Origin: Sandaracinaceae bacterium
GTDB lineage: Bacteria; Myxococcota_A; Polyangia; Polyangiales; Houyiibacteriaceae
NCBI GenBank assembly: GCA_016706685.1
Contig: JADJJE010000014.1
Span: forward strand, 124,001 to 188,000
Direction of reading: 5' to 3'
Length of the DNA: 64,000 nt
In this document: one piece after another, positions 28,764 through 36,682 of the stretch
Layout of the letters: each line of letters opens with the position of its first letter
Numbering within the stretch: position 1 is the first letter of the stretch
Made by a program: the position numbers and the translations under genes
Notes under the pieces: generated by a model
Seen by the model: the letters and a program-made list of their open reading frames with translations, nothing else
Databases searched by the model: none
Told to the model about the DNA's origin: nothing

Positions 28764-30353
28764 TCAGCGTGCCTTGCGCTTGGCCGCTGGCTTCTTGCGC
28801 GTGCGCGGCGCTTCGTCACTCGGCGGGGCCTCGGCCTTGGGCTCGGCGGGCTTCCGCGTGGCCGCAGCCTTCGCCGGTGCAGGCGGCTCCGGGATGGACG
28901 GTACGGGCGGCGGCGCAGGGATGACCGCCACCGGCGGCGGAAACTGCGACGCGCGATGCGCGCGTGCGGCCTCCAGCAGCTCTTGCAGCGCGCCGGTCGT
29001 CATGCGCGCCATGTCCCACACGTCCGGCACCAGCTCGGCGTCCACCAGGTAGCTGAAGTCGATGGCGTCGAGGTAGCTCATCAGCGTCAGGTTGAGCCCG
29101 GCGCCCTCCATGACCGGGCCCAGAGGGTAGATGGCCTCCAACTTGGCGCCCTCGAGGTACAACGGGAAGCGGGGCCCCGGGACGTTGCTGATGACCAGGT
29201 TGTGGATCGGCCGGTGACGGTCGGCGAGGTTGCGCGTGGAGTAGAAGCGCACCGCCGATGCAAAGACACTGGGTCCTGCCAACTCTGCCCAGTTCTGCAG
29301 CGTGTCCGCGCCGAGCGCGTTGTGCTCGGCTTTGGCCCCCAGGGTGGTCTTGTGGATCTCCTTCAGGCGCTCCACCGGGTCTTCGATGTTGGTGTAGAGG
29401 CACACGAACATGGCGCTGACCTTGTTGTTGGCCTGACCGTGCTCTTCCTTCTGCCGCACCGACATGGGGCACACCGCCGTCAGCGGGGCGCTGGGCAGCG
29501 CGCCACGCTCCAACAGGTAGGTGCGCAGCACGCTGCCCGCGATGGCGAGCACCACGTCGTTCACGGTGGTCCCGAACGCGTTCTTGATGTCCTTGATGGT
29601 CTCGAGCGGCACCCGCGCGTTGGCCAGCTTGCGGCGAGCGCTGACGGCGCCGTTCCATGGTGTGCGCGGCGCCACGAGCGGGGTGCCGCCCGCGTCCTGC
29701 TCGGGGTCACGCCGACGCTTGATGACGGTGTCCACGAACTTCACCGACTGGCCGAGCACGTTCGCGAACTGCGCTGGCGCCTTGAGCTTGGAGCGCAGGG
29801 CGAAGCTGACCATCTCGAGATCCGTGGGGATGCGGTCGGGCTCGCGGGGGGCGACCGGCTTGTCGGGCCCGGGCTTGGGGCTCTGCTGGAGGAGGTGCAT
29901 GACCAACTCCGACCCGGCCACGCCGTCCACCGCCGCGTGGTGGAACTTCATGAACAAGCAGAAGCGACCCCGCTCGAGCCCCTCGATGACCCACGCCTCC
30001 CACAGCGGCCGCGACCGGTCGAGCGGCGTGCTGTAGATGCGGCCGACCATCGCGCCGAGCTCCTCCTCGCCCCCCGGGGCCGGCAGCGCCACGTGACGCA
30101 CGTGGTGGATGACGTCGAAGTCGGGGTCGTCCACCCAGAGCGGGTGATGCAGGTCGAGCGGCACGTGCACCAGCCGGCGGCGCAAGGCGTAGTGCTCTTG
30201 TGCAGCTCGCGCGATGCGCCGTGAGATGGTGTGGAACGAGTACCCGCCGGGCATGTCGCCTGGCGAAAAGACGCACGCAAACCCCACGTGCATCTGCACT
30301 TGCGGGGTCTCCATGTACAAAAACGAGGCGTCCAGTCCGGTGAGTCGCTCCAT
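28764..30353 (-). CDS. Wax ester synthase/diacylglycerol acyltransferase (WS/DGAT)
   Basis: 529-aa acyltransferase that makes wax esters or triacylglycerol from acyl-CoA. The condensing motif HHxxxDG is HHAAVDG (138-144) in FCLFMKFHHAAVDGVAGSEL. Other family marks are the N-terminal LTGLDASFLYMETP, the PLDRSRPLWE segment, NDVVLAIAGSVLR and the late NLVISNVPGPRFPLYLEGA (the ND and NVPGP motifs). A ~65-residue C-terminal tail is Pro/Ala/Lys-rich (APRTRKKPAAKRKAR) and extends beyond the usual ~460-residue length; it could mediate membrane or lipid-body association. Start codon ATG at 30353; no Shine-Dalgarno stands out. Confidence 0.93.
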   Translation of the reverse strand: MERLTGLDASFLYMETPQVQMHVGFACVFSPGDMPGGYSFHTISRRIARAAQEHYALRRRLVHVPLDLHHPLWVDDPDFDVIHHVRHVALPAPGGEEELGAMVGRIYSTPLDRSRPLWEAWVIEGLERGRFCLFMKFHHAAVDGVAGSELVMHLLQQSPKPGPDKPVAPREPDRIPTDLEMVSFALRSKLKAPAQFANVLGQSVKFVDTVIKRRRDPEQDAGGTPLVAPRTPWNGAVSARRKLANARVPLETIKDIKNAFGTTVNDVVLAIAGSVLRTYLLERGALPSAPLTAVCPMSVRQKEEHGQANNKVSAMFVCLYTNIEDPVERLKEIHKTTLGAKAEHNALGADTLQNWAELAGPSVFASAVRFYSTRNLADRHRPIHNLVISNVPGPRFPLYLEGAKLEAIYPLGPVMEGAGLNLTLMSYLDAIDFSYLVDAELVPDVWDMARMTTGALQELLEAARAHRASQFPPPVAVIPAPPPVPSIPEPPAPAKAAATRKPAEPKAEAPPSDEAPRTRKKPAAKRKAR

Positions 30354-30454
30354 CGAGTCCTCTTGATAGGGTGGGCGAGTGTATCACCGCGCGGCCGGTG
30401 CGCGCCGCCGAGTATCCACTTGCCGAGGGGATCGCGTACGCTACACGCACTCAC

Positions 30455-32575
30455 ATGACGCGCCGTGACACACGCCGTCCCTCCGTGGACGAGGCCCGAC
30501 CGCGGGTACTCTTCGTCGATGACGAGCGGCACGTCCAGCGCGCGTTCGAGCAGGCGGCCTTTTCACTCGGGGTGGTCGTCGAGCTGGCCAACAGCGCCAC
30601 GCAGGCGCTGCGCGCGGTGGAGCGAGGCCGCTTCGACGTCATCGCCGTGGATCTCAGCATGCCCGGGCTCGATGGCCTCGGCATGGTGGAGCGTCTGCGC
30701 GAGGTGAGCCCGTCCAGCGCGTTCGTGCTCGTGTCGGGCGCGCCTTCGCTCGAGCTGCCCACGCGTCCCGATGTGCACCTCGACGCGTTCGTGGTCGTGA
30801 AGCCGTGGGACCCGCAGGTGCTCAGGGACACGCTGCTCGACGCGCTCGAGCGGGCCGAGGAGCTCGCCCTGCGTCCCTCGACCGAGCCGCTCGCGTCCGT
30901 AGAGGCCAGCTTGCTGGTGCTGGACGTGGACGTTGCGCGCGCGGAGAACACGCTCGCGTTGCTGCGGGGCGCGGGCCTGTGCGTGGTCGGGTGCCGCGCC
31001 ACCCACAGCCTGAATGACGCCCTCGACATGCTCGAGGCTGGCCACTTCGACATCGTGCTCATGGACTTGAGCCTCACGCAGGGCATCGGCATGGACGCCA
31101 TCGTCCGTCTGCGCCTGGCGTCGCCCGACAGCGCCATCGTCGTGCTCTCGCCGAAGTGGGACGAGACCAGCGCGCGGCACGCCGTCCAGCTGGGCGCCCA
31201 GGACTGCCTCGAGCACGGCTTGGGCGAGCCCGCGGCGCTGCGCCGGGCGCTCATGTTCGCCCTCGAGCGCAAGCGCTTCGAGCGCCGCTCGTCGTACGTG
31301 GCGCGCTACGACTACCTCACGGGTCTGCCCAACCGGGCCAGCTTCCGTGACCGGCTCGCGCACGCGCTGGCGCGCTTCCGCCGCGAGGACCAGGCATTTG
31401 CGGTCATGTTCGTGGACATCGACCGCTTCAAGTCGGTCAACGAGTCCTTCGGCCAGGCCGCGGGCGACCGCTTCCTGCGCGAGGTGGCGCATCGCATCCA
31501 GGTGTGCCTGCGTGAGGGGGACACGCTCGCCCGGCTCGAGCGCGACGAGTTCGGCCTCATCCTCGAGGGGCCCATCGCGCGCGAGGGGGTGTCCGAGATC
31601 GCGCGGCGCATCCGCGAGGCCATGGCGGAGCCGCTGCGCTTCGAGCAGACCGACATCGTGCCGCGAGCCAGCATCGGCGCTGCGCTCTGCCCCGACGCGG
31701 GCGACACCGTGGAGGCGCTCATCGACGCGGCCGACTCCGCCATGTTCGGCGGCAAGCGGCACGGCGGAGACCGCTTCGCCATCGCGGGGCAGGTCAACAC
31801 CACGGCGGCGCTCTCGCGCCTGCGCCAAGAGGGGCAGCTGCGCTACGCGCTCGAGCGCAACCAGTTCACGCTCGAGTACCAGCCCAAGTGGTCCACCGTG
31901 CAGCAGCGCACGGTGGGTGTGGAGGCGCTCATTCGCTGGCGCAACGTCAGCGGTCAGGTCATCCCGCCCAACGACTTCGTGCCCGTCCTCGAGGCGCTCG
32001 GCTTGATTGTCCCGGTGGGCGCGTGGGTCATCGACACGGCGCTCGGGCAGCTCTCGCGCTGGCGCCGCGCTGGCGCCCACGACCTCCACATGGCCGTCAA
32101 CCTCTCGCCCATCCAGCTGGAAGACGACGGCGTGCTCGACACCATCCGCTTGGCGCTCGAGCGTCACGGCCTCGATGAGTCGCTGCTGGAGGTGGAGATC
32201 ACCGAGACCACCCTGTTGCGCTCCACGTCGCGAGCGCACTTCGTGCTCGGCGAGCTGCGTCGCCGGGGTGTCCGCGTGGCCCTCGACGACTTCGGCACAG
32301 GCCACTCGAGCCTGGCCAACCTCGCCAGCTTCGAGGTGGACGCGCTCAAGATCGACCGCTCCTTCGTGCTGGCCGATGACCGGCGCAGTCAGGCCATCGT
32401 CGCGTCCATCATCGACCTCGCTCATCGCCTCGGTATCGAGGTGGTCGCCGAGGGCGTGGAGACCCAGGCTCAGCACGACGCGTTGATCGCGGCCGGCTGC
32501 GACATCCTGCAGGGCTACTTGCTGGGCCGGCCGAGCGCGCCCGACGCGCTGGGTCTCGACGGCGCACACGCCTGA
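30455..32575 (+). CDS. REC-REC-GGDEF-EAL cyclic di-GMP signalling protein
   Basis: 706-aa protein. First receiver about 16-130 (acceptor Asp66 in AVDLSMPG; Lys116). Second receiver about 150-270 (Asp204 in LMDLSLTQG). GGDEF-fold domain 280-440 with a degenerate active site (LERDEF at 361-366 in place of GGDEF), so it is unlikely to make c-di-GMP and may bind GTP as an allosteric domain. EAL domain 455-700 with EAL at 490-492, IRWRN, DDFGTGHSSL (611-620), LKIDRSFV and VAEGVET all present, hence a likely active phosphodiesterase. It is cytoplasmic. The ATG at 30455 precedes the first receiver; a kinase partner is not adjacent. Confidence 0.93.
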   Translation: MTRRDTRRPSVDEARPRVLFVDDERHVQRAFEQAAFSLGVVVELANSATQALRAVERGRFDVIAVDLSMPGLDGLGMVERLREVSPSSAFVLVSGAPSLELPTRPDVHLDAFVVVKPWDPQVLRDTLLDALERAEELALRPSTEPLASVEASLLVLDVDVARAENTLALLRGAGLCVVGCRATHSLNDALDMLEAGHFDIVLMDLSLTQGIGMDAIVRLRLASPDSAIVVLSPKWDETSARHAVQLGAQDCLEHGLGEPAALRRALMFALERKRFERRSSYVARYDYLTGLPNRASFRDRLAHALARFRREDQAFAVMFVDIDRFKSVNESFGQAAGDRFLREVAHRIQVCLREGDTLARLERDEFGLILEGPIAREGVSEIARRIREAMAEPLRFEQTDIVPRASIGAALCPDAGDTVEALIDAADSAMFGGKRHGGDRFAIAGQVNTTAALSRLRQEGQLRYALERNQFTLEYQPKWSTVQQRTVGVEALIRWRNVSGQVIPPNDFVPVLEALGLIVPVGAWVIDTALGQLSRWRRAGAHDLHMAVNLSPIQLEDDGVLDTIRLALERHGLDESLLEVEITETTLLRSTSRAHFVLGELRRRGVRVALDDFGTGHSSLANLASFEVDALKIDRSFVLADDRRSQAIVASIIDLAHRLGIEVVAEGVETQAQHDALIAAGCDILQGYLLGRPSAPDALGLDGAHA

Positions 32576-32645
32576 GGCGGGCCGCCCCGAACCCTCCTCG
32601 GGCCACCAACTGGGCGAGCGCACGGGCGGCGTGCCAAGATGAGGT

Positions 32646-34706
32646 GTGCATCGAACAGACCGAGTCCCTCCCTGGCCGTGGATGACAGTGCTGCTAATGG
32701 GGACCTTGGCCTGCGGCGGGGAAGGGCGCGGCGCTGCGGCCTCGGGCGGCTCGGGGCAAGACAGCCCCACGGAGCCAGCGGGCGACGACGGGGAGGCTGC
32801 GAACGCGGGCCGGGATGCCGGGCGAGCCGCGCGCCCCGGTGCGGCCGCGAGCTGTGGAGCGGCGGCTCTCCCGGTCTACGCCGACGGTGCGACCGTGACC
32901 TCGGTCTGCCCGGACGACGCGGCGGCCGAGGGGCTGACGGTGCTCGATCTGCGGCCCGAGTGGACGCCGCGTGTGTTCACGGAGGACGCGTCGCTCGGCC
33001 CGGTGGGGGTGCAGCCCTACCGCGCGACCCTGCTGGCCCTCGCCGACGAGAACTTCGAGGCGCTGCCCGAGGACGTGGAGCCGGAGCGCTTCCTCGAGCT
33101 CTTCGGCATCTTTCCCACCCTGCGCGTGGTGCACCAGCGGCTCCTCGAGACCGAGCGCCATGCGTGCCGCGCGGGCGTGAGCGACACGAACCTCGGGGTG
33201 CTGGACGAGCTGCTGCGCCCGTGGGGCGACCGTGGCCAGAAGGAGGCCCGCGTGCGTCGCGTGGAGTGGCAGCGCCACCGGCTCGAGCAGGCGCGCGAGC
33301 GGCTGGGCCTCGCCACCATCCACGAGCTGATGACCGACGAGCGCTACGGCGCCGAATACCGCCGCTACGAGCACGAGCGGGTCCCCGTGGACGCCGTGCG
33401 TGAGCTGGTGGAGCACCTGCGCTGCGACGGGCTGCTCCCCGAGCGCTTCACCGATGGCGTGTTCGACGGGCACCTGGTGGACGCGCTGATCGTGTTCCAG
33501 CGCCGGCACATGGTGACCAACGCGGGCTTCGTGGACACACCCACGCGGGAGGCGTTCCTCCAGGACAGCCGCGAGGCGGACTTCGCCACGCTGCTGCGCG
33601 TGCTGCGTGAGCGCGTGGTGGACGCGACCGGGCTGATCGAGGACGGCTCCGCGGCGCACGCGTGGGGCACGGTGATGGGCCACAAGTTGGACACCGCCGA
33701 GTTCCAGATGGATGCGGGTCACGATGCCGCCCCCAATGCGGCGCCGGACCTCATCTCGCCCGCTACCGAGGCTGCCGCGCAGGCGCTGGGCTGGACCGAC
33801 GCCGAGGCCGCCACGCGCGCGCTGGGCCAGCTTCTCACGCACGGACACGCGCAGGTGGCGGTGCGCCTCCCGCCGCTGCCCGAGTACCATGGCGGCGAGA
33901 TGGCGCTGCGGGCCGAGATCCACCGCGGCGACGTGTACTACGACTACCCGTACACGAATACCGGCGCGCAGATCCATCAGCCCACCGCGCAGCGTCCGGT
34001 CTTCACGCTCTACGTCACGCACGAAGGACAGGAGATCGCGCTGGCACGTTGGGCCACGACCATCGGAGGCTGGAAGACCGAGCGCACGCCCGGTGGCGGC
34101 GTGGGCATGAGCTACAAGGAGTCGCCCGTGGGGCAGCGCATCATGCGGGACATCATCGCCAGCCCGGCTTGGCTGCCGCCGCCCAGCACGCCCAACGAGG
34201 ACATGGTGCGCCGCGTGCCGGGCGTGGGCTACCGCGCCAACAACGCGCTCTTCGGCCCGAGCTACCGCAGCGCCTACGGGATGGTGATGCTCATGCACCA
34301 CCGCGTCATGCCCACCCGCGCCGAGGGCGACCCACCGCGTATCCACGACGAAGGCATCCGCACCCACGGGTCGGTCAGCTACCGCTCCATCGTGCGGGGC
34401 ACCAGCCACGGGTGCCATCGGCTCTACAACCACCTCGCCGTTCGCCTGGCGTCGTTCGTCCTCGCGCACCGGCCCCATCAGCGGCACGGCTCCATCACCG
34501 TGCGCTACGCCAAGCGCTTCAACTACCTGGGCTCCTACATCAACTTCCGCATCGACTCGCGGGGCTACCGCTACGAGCTCACCCCACCCATGCGCGTGGA
34601 CGTTCTCGAAGGCACCATCCGCGGTGCCCGCCGGGCCCCGGTGGACGGGGTCCGACGCCTCGCGGGCAGTGCTGCTGCGTCGGCCGTGGCGGACACGGCG
34701 GACTGA
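32646..34706 (+). CDS. L,D-transpeptidase (YkuD) lipoprotein with peptidoglycan-binding-like domain
   Basis: 686-aa envelope enzyme. The GTG at 32646 gives a signal peptide with lipobox LMGTLACGG, then a Gly/Ala/Asp-rich tether. The middle has a helical region and a peptidoglycan_binding_1-like repeat (RFTDGVFDGHLVDALIVFQRRH...TPTREAFLQ, about 277-305). The C-terminal catalytic domain has the YkuD signature: THGSVSYRSIVRGTSHGCHRL, with catalytic Cys590 and a preceding His in the HGS motif, followed by RLYNHLAVRL. Such enzymes form 3-3 cross-links or attach proteins to peptidoglycan. It is larger than standalone L,D-transpeptidases (about 300-400 aa), resembling the E. coli YcbB class in domain order. 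Confidence 0.88.
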   Translation: MHRTDRVPPWPWMTVLLMGTLACGGEGRGAAASGGSGQDSPTEPAGDDGEAANAGRDAGRAARPGAAASCGAAALPVYADGATVTSVCPDDAAAEGLTVLDLRPEWTPRVFTEDASLGPVGVQPYRATLLALADENFEALPEDVEPERFLELFGIFPTLRVVHQRLLETERHACRAGVSDTNLGVLDELLRPWGDRGQKEARVRRVEWQRHRLEQARERLGLATIHELMTDERYGAEYRRYEHERVPVDAVRELVEHLRCDGLLPERFTDGVFDGHLVDALIVFQRRHMVTNAGFVDTPTREAFLQDSREADFATLLRVLRERVVDATGLIEDGSAAHAWGTVMGHKLDTAEFQMDAGHDAAPNAAPDLISPATEAAAQALGWTDAEAATRALGQLLTHGHAQVAVRLPPLPEYHGGEMALRAEIHRGDVYYDYPYTNTGAQIHQPTAQRPVFTLYVTHEGQEIALARWATTIGGWKTERTPGGGVGMSYKESPVGQRIMRDIIASPAWLPPPSTPNEDMVRRVPGVGYRANNALFGPSYRSAYGMVMLMHHRVMPTRAEGDPPRIHDEGIRTHGSVSYRSIVRGTSHGCHRLYNHLAVRLASFVLAHRPHQRHGSITVRYAKRFNYLGSYINFRIDSRGYRYELTPPMRVDVLEGTIRGARRAPVDGVRRLAGSAAASAVADTAD

Positions 34707-34711
34707 TCGGG

Positions 34712-34775
34712 CTGTGGGTTTTACCCCACGAGAAAACGATGGTCCCCGTTCATCGGCGTAGGGGAAAACCCACAG
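34712..34775. repeat. Composite inverted repeat in the intergenic region
   Basis: CTGTGGGTTTTACCCC (34712-34727) pairs with GGGGAAAACCCACAG (34761-34775) with one base bulged. Nested in its loop, CGATG (34737-34741) pairs with CATCG (34751-34755). It follows the L,D-transpeptidase stop by 5 bp and could be a terminator or an RNA/DNA regulatory element; there is no clear T-tract on either side. The surrounding 34707-34877 is AT-richer than its neighbours. Confidence 0.5.
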
Positions 34776-34846
34776 ACGAAATGTTCGTAGCGACAGCCAG
34801 GGAAGAAAATGGCGTCAATTTCGTAATTTGGTACACGGGCCTACGT

Positions 34847-34862
34847 TGGCCCGAGCATTGCT
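34847..34862 (+). promoter_or_regulatory. Sigma54-like -24/-12 element
   Basis: TGGCCCG-N4-TTGCT (34847-34862) matches the sigma54 consensus TGGCACG-N4-TTGCW at all but one position. Initiation would be about 12 bases after the GC of TTGC, near 34873, only some 5 bases before the ATG at 34878. The match is good, but the short leader makes it uncertain. Confidence 0.35.
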
Positions 34863-34877
34863 TTGGCTCTGACCATC

Positions 34878-35273
34878 ATGGCCAACCCCCGCCTCCTGCT
34901 CGTGCTTGCTGACTCGACCCTGGCGTCCATCATCGTGGACTCCTTCACCGGCGTGTTCGACGTCACGCACGTGACCACGCTGACGGCTGCCCTCGGACAG
35001 CTGCACACGAGCCGGTACGCAGCGGTGGCTTGGTCGCGCGCAGAGCACGGTCGTGTTGGCGCGGGCTTCCCGGAGCTGGTCCGTCACGTTGCTCCGGGCG
35101 TGCGCATGCTCTCGGCACACGCGCACTTGGTCCCGCACATGGTCACCCTCGCGCGCCTGCGCCCGAACCCCGTGCGCGACTGGCGCGTGCGGGCCCCAGT
35201 GAGCGCCACGCTGGTGGACGCCATGGTGGCGAGCGTGGACGACCCCGTGTTCGACGGTCCGCACATCAACTGA
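34878..35273 (+). CDS. Degenerate receiver-like (pseudo-REC) protein
   Basis: 131-aa single-domain protein resembling a response-regulator receiver fold: RLLLVLADSTLASIIVDSFTG (beta1/alpha1, acidic pair lost), VTHVTTLTAALGQL, YAAVAWSRAEHG where the phosphorylatable Asp would be, VRMLSAHAHLVP and a basic RVRAPVSATLVDAMVASV tail. With the acceptor and metal-binding Asp residues missing it should not be phosphorylated and may act by protein contacts. It could also be an unrelated small alpha/beta protein. The ATG at 34878 is preferred over a TTG at 34863. It is convergent with the dioxygenase gene, 6 bp apart. Confidence 0.55.
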   Translation: MANPRLLLVLADSTLASIIVDSFTGVFDVTHVTTLTAALGQLHTSRYAAVAWSRAEHGRVGAGFPELVRHVAPGVRMLSAHAHLVPHMVTLARLRPNPVRDWRVRAPVSATLVDAMVASVDDPVFDGPHIN

Positions 35274-35279
35274 GCTGCG

Positions 35280-36080
35280 TCAGCCGAAGCGGAACGCGGA
35301 CACGGTGGCGGACATCACCGCGCCTCGGTACGCGGCGTGCGCCAGATCGTCTCCTGCGGCACCCGCCACCACCATGAGCGGCAGGAGGTGCTCCTCGCGT
35401 GGATGCGCGATGCGTGCCGCGGGTGCATCCGCCCACGCTCGCAAGCGGTCCTCGCGCGCCTCGCGCGGCAAGCCCAGGCTCTCGGCCAGCCATGCGTCGA
35501 AGGTGGCGGAGGCGTCCCGCGCCAGCGACCGCTGGAAGTGCTGCATGTTGTGGTAGCTCATGCCCGAGCCCACGATGAACACGCCCTCGTCGCGCAGCGG
35601 CGCGAGCGCTCGCCCCAGCAAGAGGTGCTGCGCGGGGTCGAGGCGCCGGTCGAGCGAGAGCTGGACGGTGGGGATGCTGGCCTCTGGGAAGCTCACCTTG
35701 AGCGGCACGAAGACGCCGTGGTCGAAGCCCCGCTTCTCGTCCGAGGCCGTCTCGAAGCCCGCCGCGTCGAGCAGGGCAGCCACGCGTCGTGCGAGCTCGG
35801 GCTCACCGGGCGCGGGCCAGGTCAGCTGGTAGGTGTGCGGCGGAAAGCCGGAGTAGTCGTAGAGCAGCGGCGGCTGTGCGGCGGACGTCACGGTGAAGCC
35901 CTGCGTCTCCCAGTGTGCCGAGATCACCAGCAACGCGCGGGGCGCCTCCGGCAGCGTCGCCGGGAAGCCGCGCAGCCACTCCTCGAGCGCGTTCCACGTA
36001 TCGGGCGGGCCCATGGTCCACTCCATGAAGAAGCAGGGGCCTCCGCCGTGCGGGATGTAGAAGGTGGGCTGGCGGCTCAT
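35280..36080 (-). CDS. Class III extradiol ring-cleavage dioxygenase (4,5-DOPA dioxygenase/YgiD type)
   Basis: 266-aa LigB-superfamily enzyme. Metal-ligand regions of the DODA/YgiD group are present: YIPHGGGPCFF at the N-terminus (His11), ISAHWETQGFTVT (His55 region), GFDHGVFVPLKVSFPEA in the centre and SGMSYHNMQHF plus HPREEHLLPLMVVAGAAG near the C-terminus. These enzymes cleave catechols such as L-DOPA; true substrates in bacteria are seldom known. Length is typical. Cytoplasmic. It is divergent from a Cys-rich lipoprotein gene across a region that contains a 16-bp palindrome. Confidence 0.9.
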   Translation of the reverse strand: MSRQPTFYIPHGGGPCFFMEWTMGPPDTWNALEEWLRGFPATLPEAPRALLVISAHWETQGFTVTSAAQPPLLYDYSGFPPHTYQLTWPAPGEPELARRVAALLDAAGFETASDEKRGFDHGVFVPLKVSFPEASIPTVQLSLDRRLDPAQHLLLGRALAPLRDEGVFIVGSGMSYHNMQHFQRSLARDASATFDAWLAESLGLPREAREDRLRAWADAPAARIAHPREEHLLPLMVVAGAAGDDLAHAAYRGAVMSATVSAFRFG

Positions 36081-36096
36081 GTGGCTGAGTGAGCCT

Positions 36097-36112
36097 GTAT
36101 CCGGGCGGATAC
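36097..36112. promoter_or_regulatory. 16-bp palindrome, candidate operator
   Basis: GTATCCG-GG-CGGATAC is a perfect 7-2-7 inverted repeat 17 bp upstream of the dioxygenase start, in the divergent region 36081-36199. Its position fits an operator that overlaps the dioxygenase promoter. A Shine-Dalgarno for the rightward lipoprotein (CAGGAGG, 36188-36194) is the only other signal I see in this region. Confidence 0.45.
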
Positions 36113-36199
36113 GCTACTGTTTTCGATGAGTTGCGGCGCAGGGCCCGCGTCGCTCATGGTGTGGTCATGTCTTCCCCTAGCACTCCTCAGGAGGTCTCC

Positions 36200-36676
36200 A
36201 TGTCCGCCCCTCGTGTCCTCTCGCTCGTCGCTCTCGTCACCCTCGCTCTGCTCGCTACCGGGTGCGCTTCGTCTTCCAGCTCCGGCAACTCCAACGGGCT
36301 GCGCACCGACGGCAGCGTCGCCGACCCTTGCGACGACGTGCAGTGCGAGGCGGGCCAACACTGTGAGCTGCTGGCGACGCCCTGCGCCCCCGAGAGCCCC
36401 CGCTGCGAGCCCGTGCCCGTGTGCGTGCCCGACGAGCAGGCCGCGTGCACGAACGACGAGTGCGGCCCGGTCCCGCCCACGCTGCCCTGCGCCGACGGCC
36501 AGGTCTCGCAGACATGTGCTCGAGACACCGCGGGCGAGTGCGGCTGGCAGCACCCCGAGTGCCCACGCATCGGCGACCCGTGCACCGGCTGCGAGCCCTG
36601 CCCCATCCCGGAATTCGGCGAGTGTCAGTGGACGGAGATAGGGGTCTGCTCGCAGGTCAGCGATAGTTGCGTCTGA
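36200..36676 (+). CDS. Cysteine-rich lipoprotein
   Basis: 158-aa secreted protein. Signal peptide with lipobox LLATGC (Cys at about residue 22), a Ser/Gly linker, then a domain with about 20 cysteines in short CxxxxC-like spacings (DPCDDVQCEAGQHCELL; CAPESPRCEPVPVCVP; CTGCEPCPIPEFGECQW), the style of disulphide-rich, EGF- or Kazal-like surface proteins common in Myxococcota. No enzymatic motif. The ATG at 36200 has a strong Shine-Dalgarno (CAGGAGG). It precedes the TIGR02147 regulator gene by 6 bp, and together with the next two genes may form a three-gene unit. Confidence 0.75.
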   Translation: MSAPRVLSLVALVTLALLATGCASSSSSGNSNGLRTDGSVADPCDDVQCEAGQHCELLATPCAPESPRCEPVPVCVPDEQAACTNDECGPVPPTLPCADGQVSQTCARDTAGECGWQHPECPRIGDPCTGCEPCPIPEFGECQWTEIGVCSQVSDSCV

Positions 36677-36682
36677 GGATCC

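Noticed and set aside
30563..32770. 735-codon leftward open frame opposite the REC-REC-GGDEF-EAL gene
   Set aside because: Antisense shadow; the sense strand carries all signalling-domain motifs in order.
34712..34775. Cyclic di-GMP (GEMM) riboswitch
   Set aside because: None of the GEMM core sequence is present; only stem symmetry is seen, so I report it as an unexplained inverted repeat.
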